DNA of 32,351 nucleotides, taken from assembly GCA_024281015.1 (NCBI GenBank), contig JAMXLL010000171.1:1-32351 (forward strand), read 5' to 3'. The notes below the pieces were generated by a model. It did not search any database. It worked only from the letters and a program-made list of their open reading frames with translations, and was not told the origin of the DNA. Shown here piece by piece: positions 1 through 6,538 of the stretch. Source of the stretch: Candidatus Binataceae bacterium. GTDB lineage: Bacteria; Desulfobacterota; Binatia; Binatales; Binataceae. Made by a program: the position numbers and the translations under genes. Positions within the stretch are counted from its first letter, which is position 1, and each line of letters opens with the position of its first letter.

Positions 1-603
1 CAGGATGGTGATTGTGTAGAAGACATTCGCAAAGGCGCTCCGCGGAGGGCCGAAGCGCGCATCTGTCCCAAAACCGGGAATTCCTCGACCTGCCGAACCG
101 GCGGTCGGTAGCGTACAGAAGATGGAAGCCGTTCGAGTAGCCAGATCGATACGCTGGATCACATGATTAGCCATCGCACCCTTCATACCGGTAGTTGGCT
201 GTGCGAGTGTAAAAAGCTCGCCGGCAAATTTACCGAACCCTTGAGGGGCGATATCCATGGCGGCGACAGGGACCAGCTTGTCGGCATCCATCAGCACCGA
301 CAGATTGCCGTCAATCGTCACTTCAAGGATCCGGCTGCCATGACCGTCAGTCGCTTTGCCATCATCATTCATCAAGACTGTTGCGCCACGCTGTAGCATG
401 AAAAGCGGATCGTAAAGCTCCCCTGGGGGAATGAGGACCTTGGCACTGAAGCCGGACTCGGGCTTAATGATCGGTGTTTTTAGCAGCGAATTGATCTCCC
501 CCTGCGCCTCGTGACCGAGCGGCCGACCAGCGCTCGAGCTTGAGGAAATCGCGACGGCAGATAGCATCATAATACCGCTCGCGATAGAGCGTACGTTCTT
601 CAT
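1..603 (-). CDS. Exported protein, possibly beta-propeller, truncated by window edge
   Basis: An open frame runs from the ATG at 603 to the left edge without a stop, giving 201 visible residues; the C-terminus is outside the window. The N-terminus (MKNVRSIASGIMMLSAVAISSSSSAG) has a basic start, a hydrophobic core and a small-residue cleavage region, so it is probably exported. The mature part has beta-rich stretches such as RILEVTIDGNLSVLMDAD and HVIQRIDLATRTASIF, which resemble blades of SMP-30/NHL-type propellers, but no signature motif proves this. There is no clear Shine-Dalgarno sequence. The gene lies downstream of the membrane-protein gene on the same strand with a gap of about 60 bases, so the two may be co-transcribed. 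Coding is supported by the uninterrupted frame plus the signal peptide; function is unknown. Confidence 0.6.
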   Translation of the reverse strand, partial: MKNVRSIASGIMMLSAVAISSSSSAGRPLGHEAQGEINSLLKTPIIKPESGFSAKVLIPPGELYDPLFMLQRGATVLMNDDGKATDGHGSRILEVTIDGNLSVLMDADKLVPVAAMDIAPQGFGKFAGELFTLAQPTTGMKGAMANHVIQRIDLATRTASIFCTLPTAGSAGRGIPGFGTDARFGPPRSAFANVFYTITIL

Positions 604-664
604 TGTTCAAATCGTTACCATCATATCGGCGACGGTTCAGTACCACTCATTGAACGTGGACCTC

Positions 665-1114
665 TCATCGCTCCGGTAGCATCCAAACACCAATAAATGA
701 AAGTAGCTGAGCGGTGAACACTGCGCGATGCACATTTTCCATCGGATAAGCTATGAACACCTCGTCGGCGATCATGAAACCAGCCCAGAGAGCCAAATTG
801 ATCCCGAACGCCGACAAAATCCATACAGCAGCCGATGGTTTAATTGCGGCGCGGGAGTATGCCCAGGTTCCCGCAGCCTGCCATCCTATGACCCCGCAAA
901 ACAGAACAGCGACAGCCCAGTCGGGCGTATGATAAATAGCGGTCACTTTCATCATCAAATTGAAATTGCGGGAAGCGAATGCCCAAGAATCGGGGAGCAC
1001 CCGCAAGTCTTTTAGGCCATCGGCCACATTGCTTGCGAAAACCAGCCCGGTCCATGCCGCCCAAAAAATCAGAAGCCCCCGCTTGATCACCCCAAGCTCG
1101 TTCCGGTGTTCCAC
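665..1114 (-). CDS. Four-helix integral membrane protein, unknown function
   Basis: The 149-residue product has four hydrophobic segments at roughly residues 12-29, 65-84, 94-116 and 129-146, separated by short polar loops. This is the pattern of a small polytopic inner-membrane protein. The first loop (about residues 30-62) carries a conserved-looking NVADGL...LPDSWAFASRN region. The size and topology recall small DUF-type membrane proteins such as DUF2165, but no diagnostic motif was matched, so no family is assigned. The gene ends 61 bases before the exported-protein gene on the same strand. Overlapping frames on both strands in this interval are much less protein-like. Confidence 0.6.
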   Translation of the reverse strand: MEHRNELGVIKRGLLIFWAAWTGLVFASNVADGLKDLRVLPDSWAFASRNFNLMMKVTAIYHTPDWAVAVLFCGVIGWQAAGTWAYSRAAIKPSAAVWILSAFGINLALWAGFMIADEVFIAYPMENVHRAVFTAQLLSFIGVWMLPER

Positions 1115-1155
1115 TCGTCTCGCTCCGTTGCGATGACTGGCGTTTTAGGCTGGTA

Positions 1156-1197
1156 CTAAGTTGACAGCTCATCGAGCAGCGCCTTGGCCTCTCTCAG
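1156..1197 (-). pseudogene. Second remnant of an adenylate-cyclase/TPR C-terminal tail
   Basis: Read on the minus strand this short stretch encodes LREAKALLDELST followed by a stop. It nearly matches the end of the remnant at 1833-2045 (LKEAKALLDELSG, stop). Upstream of it the frame no longer resembles the family. It is therefore only the last 14 codons of a vanished gene, or a copy left by a rearrangement. The tail is characteristic of large proteins combining a class III cyclase, an AAA-type ATPase and TPR repeats. Confidence 0.5.
1168..1191. repeat. 24-bp direct repeat, copy 1 (left of the RAYT element)
   Basis: These 24 bases (beginning CTCATCGAGCAGCGCC) are identical to 1845-1868 in the same orientation. 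They encode the EAKALLDE segment of the two cyclase tails. The two copies bracket the RAYT gene and its REP palindromes. They are too long for an ordinary target-site duplication and are better explained by homologous gene ends. Confidence 0.7.
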
Positions 1198-1238
1198 GCA
1201 AGGTGGCCAGCATTGCGAGGCCTCGCGGTAATTCTGAA

Positions 1239-1260
1239 GTGGCACAGGCTTCAGCCTGTG
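1239..1260. repeat. REP-like palindrome, left copy
   Basis: GTGG followed by CACAGGCT-TC-AGCCTGTG: an 8-bp perfect stem with a two-base loop and a GTGG-type foot, as in REP sequences. The stop codon of the RAYT gene (1251-1253) lies inside the palindrome. Confidence 0.7.
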
Positions 1261-1760
1261 ATTCTCTTAATGACCAGCCATCTGTAATCATCTGGACATT
1301 CGACGAACCCCCTGCTAACGGGGTTTTGTCTGACGTACTCGAGTTTCTCTTCTAGCTCCTGAGCGTGTCGTATGATGTGATCGAAACTTTCGTCGCTCCA
1401 AACCGATCCTCGGCTATTACGTAATTGGTTTATCTGGTGGGCCGACCGGCCCTTAATGCGCTGAAGCGCCTGACTCAATTGATACGGGTGTATCAGTCTG
1501 AAGATTAGATGGAGATGATCGGCCATCACCACAGCAGCCTCGAGGTCAATGATCCGCTGGTCGCAGGCGCAAATCGTGGCGAAAACAAGATCGCGCGCCG
1601 CCGGTGAAAGTTCGGCTTTTGCCCGAAAAGTTACAAAGTAGGTAGCTCCAGGAACGTCAAAATGAGGCAGGTTGCGTCGTCTGATGGTCAGGTGTTCAGA
1701 TCTCCAGGGGTCGATTGCCTCGAACGCAGGGTCAGGATTTGATGACGGTTTGGCACTCAT
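1251..1760 (-). CDS. REP-associated tyrosine transposase (RAYT, IS200/Y1 family)
   Basis: RAYTs are single-domain HUH endonucleases that cut and join single-stranded DNA at REP hairpins. The 169-residue product has the family features: an N-terminal RRRNLPHFDVPGATYFVTFR strand region, the HUH motif as ADHLHLIF, and a C-terminal helix EYVRQNPVSRGF containing the probable catalytic tyrosine. I place the start at the ATG at 1760. The longer frame to 1817 would translate through the right REP palindrome (VAQALACV), which is unlikely to be protein. The stop codon is inside the left REP. The reading frame is intact, so the enzyme may still be active. The near-identical flanking palindromes are its probable substrates. 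Confidence 0.85.
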   Translation of the reverse strand: MSAKPSSNPDPAFEAIDPWRSEHLTIRRRNLPHFDVPGATYFVTFRAKAELSPAARDLVFATICACDQRIIDLEAAVVMADHLHLIFRLIHPYQLSQALQRIKGRSAHQINQLRNSRGSVWSDESFDHIIRHAQELEEKLEYVRQNPVSRGFVECPDDYRWLVIKRITG

Positions 1761-1783
1761 AATACCCAGTTCATGGGCAGACA

Positions 1784-1805
1784 CACAGGCTAAAGCCTGT
1801 GCCAC
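1784..1805. repeat. REP-like palindrome, right copy
   Basis: CACAGGCT-AA-AGCCTGTG followed by CCAC: the inverted partner of the left copy, just upstream of the RAYT start. Its reverse complement matches the left copy except for one loop base. Confidence 0.7.
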
Positions 1806-1832
1806 TGAGAAATACAACTCGAATGTTTTTCC

Positions 1833-2045
1833 TTAGCCACTTAACTCATCGAGCAGCGCCTTGGCCTCCTTCAGATCCGCTGTGTCGATGCCTCCGGTGA
1901 ACCAGTTGTAGATCTCGGCGAGCATCGAGCGTGCTTCATCGCACCTCCCATGCGATGCGAGCAGCCGCGCCAAGCTAGTGCTGCCACAATCACCGCAGAA
2001 TTTTTTATCGGACGGGTTGTCGCTCCCGCATCTCGAGCAGCGCAT
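1833..2045 (-). pseudogene. Internally deleted zinc-ribbon cyclase/TPR gene (70-codon remnant)
   Basis: The frame starts with a zinc ribbon (MRCSRCGSDNP...KFCGDCGS, two CxxC pairs) of the type found at the N-terminus of large adenylate/guanylate cyclase-ATPase-TPR proteins. It then passes without a frameshift, at about residues 22-24, into SLARLLASHGRCDEARSMLAEIYNWFTGG and DLKEAKALLDELSG, the TPR-like C-terminus of the same protein class. Such proteins are normally around 1000 residues, so nearly everything between the two ends is missing. This is inferred from recognising both ends. The frame remains open and could express a small zinc-binding peptide, but a decayed gene is more likely. A 24-bp match to its last codons occurs again at 1168-1191. 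Confidence 0.65.
1845..1868. repeat. 24-bp direct repeat, copy 2
   Basis: Identical to 1168-1191, same orientation. It encodes the EAKALLDE codons at the 3' end of the deleted cyclase gene. See copy 1. Confidence 0.7.
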
Positions 2046-2432
2046 CCTTTCACCAGTGGCTCAGCAATGCGCATCTCATTTATCACCATGGCGAGACCGC
2101 GACCACTGCTCCGCGCCATGGCGTCGGGCTCCCAACAAAATGCCGGGTCGGAGATGAAAGGCTTTTCCCTGCTCTGCTTGCGCGCCGGCACGAAACCCGA
2201 CCGGGTTGCGCGATCATTGCTCTGGTCGCGGCCCCTGCGGTCTTCGCCTCTGTCATCTCAGGAGTTCTTTGGACTCTTATGGCTTAATTAAGCCTCCTCC
2301 TGCCCATATTGGCATATTTTTGGGAGACTAATGCTGCAAAGATTTAGTGCTGGGATGCGTTCTCGTCACTAAGGCCAACAATTCTCAATTGATTTAGGAG
2401 CGCGCATCGGACTACTATAAGAAAATCTTAAT
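2046..2432. other. 387-base region without a recognised gene
   Basis: It separates the divergent cyclase remnant (-) and the small zinc protein (+). Open frames on both strands here (for example 1950-2291 + and 1871-2191 -) give low-complexity products with no family resemblance. From about 2290 the sequence becomes AT-rich, as expected for promoter DNA. A weak sigma70-like site is listed separately. Confidence 0.5.
2389..2418 (+). promoter_or_regulatory. Weak sigma70-like promoter for the zinc protein gene
   Basis: TTGATT (2389-2394) and TACTAT (2413-2418) are separated by 18 bases, each matching four of six consensus positions. Transcription would start around 2425, leaving a leader of only a few bases before the ATG at 2433, and no Shine-Dalgarno sequence is visible. 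If used, the message would be almost leaderless. Confidence 0.25.
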
Positions 2433-2693
2433 ATGCGCGAAATTGCGCCCAACTCATCCACCTTCCCGACATCACGCTGCCATTCGTGCGGCAAGAATGT
2501 ATTGACATACATTTTGCTCGCCGGTGAAGCAGAGGGTCAGCGTGCCTGCGTCCATTGCGATACCGTTGTACGTGGCGAATTGCGGTGGGTCTCCGCCGAG
2601 GAACTCGCCGCTGATGGTTATGAGATAGGTATGTCGCCGGCGCGCAAGCGCGGGTCATGTGGTGGATGCTCATGTTCAACCCGAGGCCATTGA
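2433..2693 (+). CDS. Small zinc-binding protein, unknown function
   Basis: The 86-residue product has a CHSCGKN knuckle near residue 16 and a CVHC knuckle about 20 residues later, together forming a probable zinc ribbon. The C-terminus is cysteine-rich and basic (SPARKRGSCGGCSCSTRGH), reminiscent of tails that bind metal or insert a metal ion. The middle (RGELRWVSAEELAADGYEIG) is acidic and probably helical. The start is the first ATG; no ribosome binding site is visible. It lies 67 bases upstream of the FBP aldolase/phosphatase gene on the same strand and may be co-transcribed with it. No named family was recognised. Confidence 0.6.
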   Translation: MREIAPNSSTFPTSRCHSCGKNVLTYILLAGEAEGQRACVHCDTVVRGELRWVSAEELAADGYEIGMSPARKRGSCGGCSCSTRGH

Positions 2694-2694
2694 C

Positions 2695-2722
2695 CCGTCT
2701 CCAATTTAATACCACGAGACGG
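2695..2722. repeat. Inverted repeat upstream of fbp
   Basis: CCGTCTC (2695-2701) and GAGACGG (2716-2722) form a perfect 7-bp stem with a 14-base AT-rich loop, directly after the stop codon of the zinc protein gene. No U-tract follows, so it is not a typical terminator. It could be an mRNA processing or attenuation hairpin, or an operator. Confidence 0.4.
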
Positions 2723-2760
2723 AACAGGTTGCCGACTCCCGGCTTGGAGGCACAAACCCT

Positions 2761-3912
2761 ATGAAGACGACGCTCTCAGTAATCAAGGCTGACGTAGGTT
2801 CAATTGGCGGCCACATCAAACCCAGCGCCCGCTTGAAACAGACCGTTGAAGAGTTCGTCCGCGAGAACGGCAAAAGTCTGCTCATGGATGTCTATATCAG
2901 CTCAACCGGCGACGATGTGGCGCTGCTGATGGCGCATGACCGCGGCGTCGACGATTCCAAAATCCATCAGCTGGCATGGGATGCATTCATGGCAGGCACC
3001 AAGACGGCTCGCGAGCAGGGTCTTTATGGCGCCGGTCAGGACCTGCTTAAGGACTCTTTCTCGGGGAATATTCGGGGACTAGGCCCAGCCTCCTGTGAAA
3101 TGGAATTCGAAGAGCGCCCCAACGAGCCCTTCATTTTCTTTGCCGCCGATAAGACCGACCCGGGGGCGTACAATCTGCCCTTTTACCTCGCCTTCGCCGA
3201 CCCGATGCACAATGCTGGCCTGTTGCTATCGCCCAAGATGGCGAAGGGTTTCACTTTCACCATCATGGACGTCAACCACACCGAGGGCGATCGAATTATC
3301 GAGCTGAACGCTCCCGAAGAGCTATACGATATTGCTTGCTTACTGAGGGATAATGAGCGGTTCGTAATCGAGTCGATTCGCAATCGCGCCACAGGCGAAA
3401 TCGCCTGCGTCGTATCAACCTCGCGCTTGCATAACATAGCCGGCACCTACACCGGAAAGGACGACCCGGTGGCGCTGGTCCGCTCGCAGGGCAACTTTCC
3501 CGCGACCGGTGAGGTTCTCTCACCTTTCCGCATTGGTCATTACGTGGCCGGTACGATGCGGGGTAGCCATCATGGACCACTGATGCCGGTAAAACTGAAC
3601 TCCACGATCAGTTTCTTTGACGGACCAGCCGTGGTCAGTGGGGCGGCATTTTGTGTGCACGACGGCAAGTTCACCGAAGCGGTGGATGTCTTCGATCATC
3701 CGTTCTGGGAATGGGTTCGTAATAACGTTTCAGCGAAAGCTGCGGAGATTCGCGCGCAGGGTTTCAGCGGGCCAGCTATGCTGCCGATGAGCGAGCTTGA
3801 ATATGGCGGCGTTGTAGAGAAAATGGGCGAACTCGACGGCCGCTTTACCGTTCGCAAGGATGAGCAGTCGGCACCCGACGGCGGCAACGGGCGCAAGAAG
3901 AAAGCCGCCTGA
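2761..3912 (+). CDS. fbp: Fructose-1,6-bisphosphate aldolase/phosphatase (class V FBPase)
   Basis: This bifunctional gluconeogenic enzyme condenses dihydroxyacetone phosphate with glyceraldehyde 3-phosphate and then hydrolyses the resulting fructose 1,6-bisphosphate to fructose 6-phosphate. The 383-residue protein is of full family length. Visible family features are the N-terminal metal/phosphate motif DVGSIGGH (11-18), the STGDD aspartates (51-52), ADKTDPGAYNLP (129-140), and YTGKDDPV with Tyr230 and Lys233, matching the aldolase tyrosine and the Schiff-base lysine of archaeal homologues. GSHHGPLMPV follows. The C-terminal 20 residues are polar and lysine-rich, an extension beyond the fold. 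GGAGG-like pairing (GGAGG at 2746-2750) supports the ATG at 2761. A strong terminator follows. The enzyme is best known from archaea and deep-branching or thermophilic bacteria. Confidence 0.95.
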   Translation: MKTTLSVIKADVGSIGGHIKPSARLKQTVEEFVRENGKSLLMDVYISSTGDDVALLMAHDRGVDDSKIHQLAWDAFMAGTKTAREQGLYGAGQDLLKDSFSGNIRGLGPASCEMEFEERPNEPFIFFAADKTDPGAYNLPFYLAFADPMHNAGLLLSPKMAKGFTFTIMDVNHTEGDRIIELNAPEELYDIACLLRDNERFVIESIRNRATGEIACVVSTSRLHNIAGTYTGKDDPVALVRSQGNFPATGEVLSPFRIGHYVAGTMRGSHHGPLMPVKLNSTISFFDGPAVVSGAAFCVHDGKFTEAVDVFDHPFWEWVRNNVSAKAAEIRAQGFSGPAMLPMSELEYGGVVEKMGELDGRFTVRKDEQSAPDGGNGRKKKAA

Positions 3913-3930
3913 GCCAAGTGGCTTGACGAG

Positions 3931-3962
3931 AAAAGAGCCGGCTCGCAGCCGGCTCTTTTTTT
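3931..3962 (+). terminator. Rho-independent terminator of fbp
   Basis: A 13-bp perfect stem (3931-3943 paired with 3947-3959, core AGAGCCGGCT) closes a three-base CGC loop and runs into a stretch of seven T residues ending at 3962. It starts 18 bases after the fbp stop codon. The A-run on the 5' side might let it act on the minus strand too, but no gene there needs it. Confidence 0.92.
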
Positions 3963-4103
3963 GGCCGCTCCCGTCCAACCGGTACATGGCGTCGCGCCCG
4001 CGACTAAGTCGAGTTCCGAAGAAACCGAGGATGGCCAGCGCCGGTAGCGATCGAATTATCCCGAGTGGCGCGTGGCCGCTCCGGCTAAGTGCCTGCCAGG
4101 AAC

Positions 4104-4133
4104 TTGGAAATCAAAACAGCATAGCGTTAAAAT
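4104..4133 (+). promoter_or_regulatory. Sigma70-like promoter for the secreted protein gene
   Basis: TTGGAA (4104-4109) and TAAAAT (4128-4133) with 18 bases between them. The -10 box matches five of six consensus positions. Transcription from about 4140 would give a 30-base leader containing the GGGAGG ribosome binding site at 4159-4164. Confidence 0.4.
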
Positions 4134-4171
4134 TAAGCGACTTCGTTTGGCCAAACCTGGGAGGCTTCTAT

Positions 4172-4564
4172 ATGAAATGCCTGCGTTTCGTTGTGGCGGC
4201 AATTGTATTCTCTGCTGCCTGGGCTGGACAGGTATTGGCCCAGCTCACACCCGCACCAGTGCAGACGCCAGCAGGTGTGCCGGTGTTGGGCTCCGTAACG
4301 CAGGGTAACACTACGGTCGTGTTTGAAGCGGCCAATCCCAGTGACATTGACTCGCAGACATTGAGGACATGGGATAGCTTCGCCGAGGATCACGAAGACA
4401 TCGCTCGCGCACTGGCATTCAAGCCTTCACTGATAGACGACGAGCGCTATCTCTCACGACATCCCGATCTTGACCATTTTCTCGAGGAGCACCCGGACGT
4501 GCGTGCGGCCATGGAATCGGATCCTGGCAATTTTGCTGCGATTCCCCCGCGCCCTGGCGAGTGA
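4172..4564 (+). CDS. Secreted protein, unknown function
   Basis: The 130-residue product begins with a clear signal peptide (MKCLRFVVAAIVFSAAWAGQVLAQ, cleavage probably after VLA). It continues with a proline/threonine-rich linker and a helical, acidic C-terminal half containing two related motifs, SRHPDLDHFLEEHPDVRAAM. This histidine/proline/aspartate pattern (HPDLxxFLxxHPxVR) recurs in small periplasmic proteins of unknown role. The ATG at 4172 is chosen because GGGAGG lies seven bases upstream and the signal peptide starts there. The same frame is open further upstream, but that part overlaps fbp and its terminator. The gene appears to be transcribed from its own promoter. Confidence 0.75.
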   Translation: MKCLRFVVAAIVFSAAWAGQVLAQLTPAPVQTPAGVPVLGSVTQGNTTVVFEAANPSDIDSQTLRTWDSFAEDHEDIARALAFKPSLIDDERYLSRHPDLDHFLEEHPDVRAAMESDPGNFAAIPPRPGE

Positions 4565-4640
4565 CTCCTGCGTTGACAGTGCCTAGGAGTGCCACCATTT
4601 CGTACTGCTGGACAAGTTTTCGGTCCGGAAGGCCACCTGA

Positions 4641-5066
4641 ATGACTACTGAGCAAATCTGCAAAGAATTGGAATCGTTTTACCGATCCTATATCGCCGCC
4701 TTCAATCGCGAGGATATTGATGCATTTAGTGAGACCTTCACCTACCCATATGCATGGGTCAGCGGCCGACATGGGCTCAGCGAGTGCAGAACTGAATCGG
4801 ACCATCAGAGCAGTTTCGGCAAAATCATGGCCGACCTCAAACATCGCGGATGGGTGCGTTCTGATATAGATCAGCTCAATGCGTGGCCTCTCGCCGAAGA
4901 TTTGGCCATGATTCTCGCGGACGTGAGCCGCTACAAAAGTGATGGCTCAGTGCTGGAGCGGGTCCGCGCCTGCTACACCCTGCGGCGCGACGCCGGCACG
5001 TGGAAGATCGTCACACTCGCCGAGATCAGGCCACCGTTTCTTGGTCCTGGCAACGTCGCGCGCTAG
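4641..5066 (+). CDS. NTF2-like / SnoaL-type protein
   Basis: The 141-residue protein has the layout of the NTF2-like fold. An N-terminal helix pair (residues 3-30, ICKELESFYRSYIAAFNREDIDAFSETF) is followed by a YPYAWVSG strand and a C-terminal sheet ending in ACYTLRRDAGTWKIVTLAEI, the typical closing strands ('xYxLRRxxGxWKI'). Members include polyketide cyclases, ketosteroid isomerases and many small proteins of unknown role, so the substrate cannot be assigned. There is no signal peptide. The gene follows the secreted-protein gene by 76 bases on the same strand and converges on the coiled-coil gene. No strong ribosome binding site is seen. Confidence 0.75.
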   Translation: MTTEQICKELESFYRSYIAAFNREDIDAFSETFTYPYAWVSGRHGLSECRTESDHQSSFGKIMADLKHRGWVRSDIDQLNAWPLAEDLAMILADVSRYKSDGSVLERVRACYTLRRDAGTWKIVTLAEIRPPFLGPGNVAR

Positions 5067-5083
5067 CACCGACAAGCCGAAGG

Positions 5084-5776
5084 TCAACGGGCTGCGCGGC
5101 GCTGTTCGATTTTGCGGATCCGCTGATCCTGATCCTTGGTTTGGACCGTGATGCGGTCGTCGAAGCGCTCGAATTTACGTGCCAGGCTGGCGAGAGCCTT
5201 GTTGGTCTGCTTCAACTCGGCATCAAGATGTTTTATGAGCGCCGAGGATGATGACGAGATCTGCTCACGAACGCCGGCCGCGGCAGCCGGGAGTTCGCGG
5301 TCGAGTCTGTCTCGTGCGGTAACGATTTCACCGCGAGTGGACTCGGCGAGCGCCGCCAATTCGCCGGTGATCTGCGCTTGCATTTGACCGTTACCCGCCG
5401 TTATTTCCTCATGCAAATGCTGGCGCGCCTGATTTGCGGCGGTCTCGATGTCTTGTTCCAGCTGAGTGCGCGTCGAGGCCAGTTGTTCGCGAAATTCGAC
5501 ACGAGTGGCGCCGATCATCTCACCCAGCCGAACCATTTCTGCACTAAGGTCGGCGCGATTAGTGGCGCTCGCGGTGCGGTTTTCCGCGATCCGATCCGAG
5601 AGAAAGCGAATCTGGCGACCAACCTCAGTAAACTGACCGACCATTTCGTCGCGCAGCGCATCAATCCTGCCGCCGAACCCTGTCACCGCTTCGAGGACTA
5701 ATTCGAAGCGCGCGCCTAACTGCTCGAGCAACGCCCCCATTCTGCCATCGGCTTCGTCAGCCACCGCACCCTCCAT
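5084..5776 (-). CDS. Coiled-coil protein, unknown function
   Basis: The 230-residue product is almost entirely helical, rich in Ala, Glu, Gln, Arg and Leu, with heptad-like spacing through residues 15-215 and no cysteine or membrane segment. Examples are GRIDALRDEMVGQFTEVGRQI and KALASLARKFERFDDRITVQ. It resembles cytoplasmic coiled-coil proteins with apolipoprotein- or tail-fibre-like repeats, whose function is usually unknown. The start lies 28 bases after the lepB stop on the same strand, so it is probably the last gene of a lepA-lepB operon. There is no evidence of a role in secretion. Confidence 0.65.
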   Translation of the reverse strand: MEGAVADEADGRMGALLEQLGARFELVLEAVTGFGGRIDALRDEMVGQFTEVGRQIRFLSDRIAENRTASATNRADLSAEMVRLGEMIGATRVEFREQLASTRTQLEQDIETAANQARQHLHEEITAGNGQMQAQITGELAALAESTRGEIVTARDRLDRELPAAAAGVREQISSSSSALIKHLDAELKQTNKALASLARKFERFDDRITVQTKDQDQRIRKIEQRRAAR

Positions 5777-5804
5777 CGCTCGTGTAGCTCTCTTGGCGAT
5801 TCAT

Positions 5805-6530
5805 CTAATGCACCAGTTTGGAAATTCGAGACCAGCGGACATCATAGAAGCAACTCAGTGGAGAACTATCGTCCGCGCACGACCAGTAGATGAACATTGC
5901 GCGCCCCTCAATTGCATCGCGCGTAATCGTTCCCCAGAAACGGCTGTCATAACTATGGTCGCGGTTGTCGCCCATCATGAAGTATTGATTTGAGCCCAAT
6001 TTAACCGCCTGCATATAGTCCGCCTGAGAGGCAGGCAGGCGCTCGGCCGGTGATTTCTCGAAATGCGCATGGGGATCCGGAACTCGCTGGCCATTGAGAT
6101 ATAGCAGGCCGGCCTTCACCTCGACTGTGTCGCCGGGAATCGCCACGACCCGCTTGATGAAATCTTTGGTCCGATCCTCGGGAAAGACGAAGACCACAAC
6201 GTCGCCTCGCCGCACCGGCTCGATTGGAAATAGATATTTCCCGTAAGGAATCTCGCTGGAAAACGGTGTAAGCCCGAATAGGGAATCCGGCATTCTGAAA
6301 CCGTAACCGAGCTTGTTGACGATGATGTGATCGCCAATGAGCAAGGTTGGCTCCATCGAGCCTGACGGAATCTTGTAAGCTTGGATGAAAAACGTACGCA
6401 GCACAATGGCGAGGATGAGGGCAACCCCGAACGCCTCGGCATATTCGCGTACTGCTGACTTCTGCGATTCAGGGGCTGGCGGCGGTGCAGCAGGCTGCGG
6501 TTTGGCAATTTTGCGAACTGGCTGAGCCAC
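5805..6530 (-). CDS. lepB: Signal peptidase I
   Basis: This inner-membrane serine protease removes signal peptides from exported proteins. With the GTG start at 6530 the product has 241 residues. A proline-rich cytoplasmic tail precedes a membrane segment (about 33-49), then box B PSGSMEPTLLIGD with nucleophile Ser58, box C/D RRGDVVVF and DFIKRVVAIPGD with general base Lys126, and box E GDNRDHSYDSRFWG (187-200). All catalytic residues are present. The open frame extends to 6674 but would overlap lepA by 135 bases; the GTG lies just past the lepA stop, with GGAGAG (6543-6548) upstream inside the lepA end. Coupling lepA-lepB is a common arrangement. Between boxes the protein is compact, as in many deltaproteobacterial enzymes. 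Confidence 0.93.
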   Translation of the reverse strand: MAQPVRKIAKPQPAAPPPAPESQKSAVREYAEAFGVALILAIVLRTFFIQAYKIPSGSMEPTLLIGDHIIVNKLGYGFRMPDSLFGLTPFSSEIPYGKYLFPIEPVRRGDVVVFVFPEDRTKDFIKRVVAIPGDTVEVKAGLLYLNGQRVPDPHAHFEKSPAERLPASQADYMQAVKLGSNQYFMMGDNRDHSYDSRFWGTITRDAIEGRAMFIYWSCADDSSPLSCFYDVRWSRISKLVH

Positions 6531-6538
6531 GCGAACGA

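Larger units (their letters stand above)
1239..1805 (-). mobile_element. RAYT gene with inverted REP-like palindromes
   Basis: The unit consists of a REP-associated tyrosine transposase gene with one 22-bp REP-like palindrome at each end, the two palindromes being inverted relative to each other. The left copy (1239-1260) and the reverse complement of the right copy (1784-1805) differ at a single position in the loop. REPs around a RAYT gene (REPtrons) are a known arrangement in proteobacteria. The element sits between two degraded copies of a cyclase-type gene end. Confidence 0.65.

Noticed and set aside
1871-2191. Minus-strand frame of 106 codons overlapping the cyclase remnant
   Set aside because: The overlapping zinc-ribbon/TPR frame is recognisable; this one is not.
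3287-4060. 14-base sequence GCGATCGAATTATC at 3287-3300 and 4047-4060
   Set aside because: Two short identical stretches without flanking similarity are most simply chance.
3860-4171. Upstream extension of the secreted-protein frame into fbp
   Set aside because: It crosses the fbp terminator, while the signal peptide and ribosome binding site mark the start at 4172.
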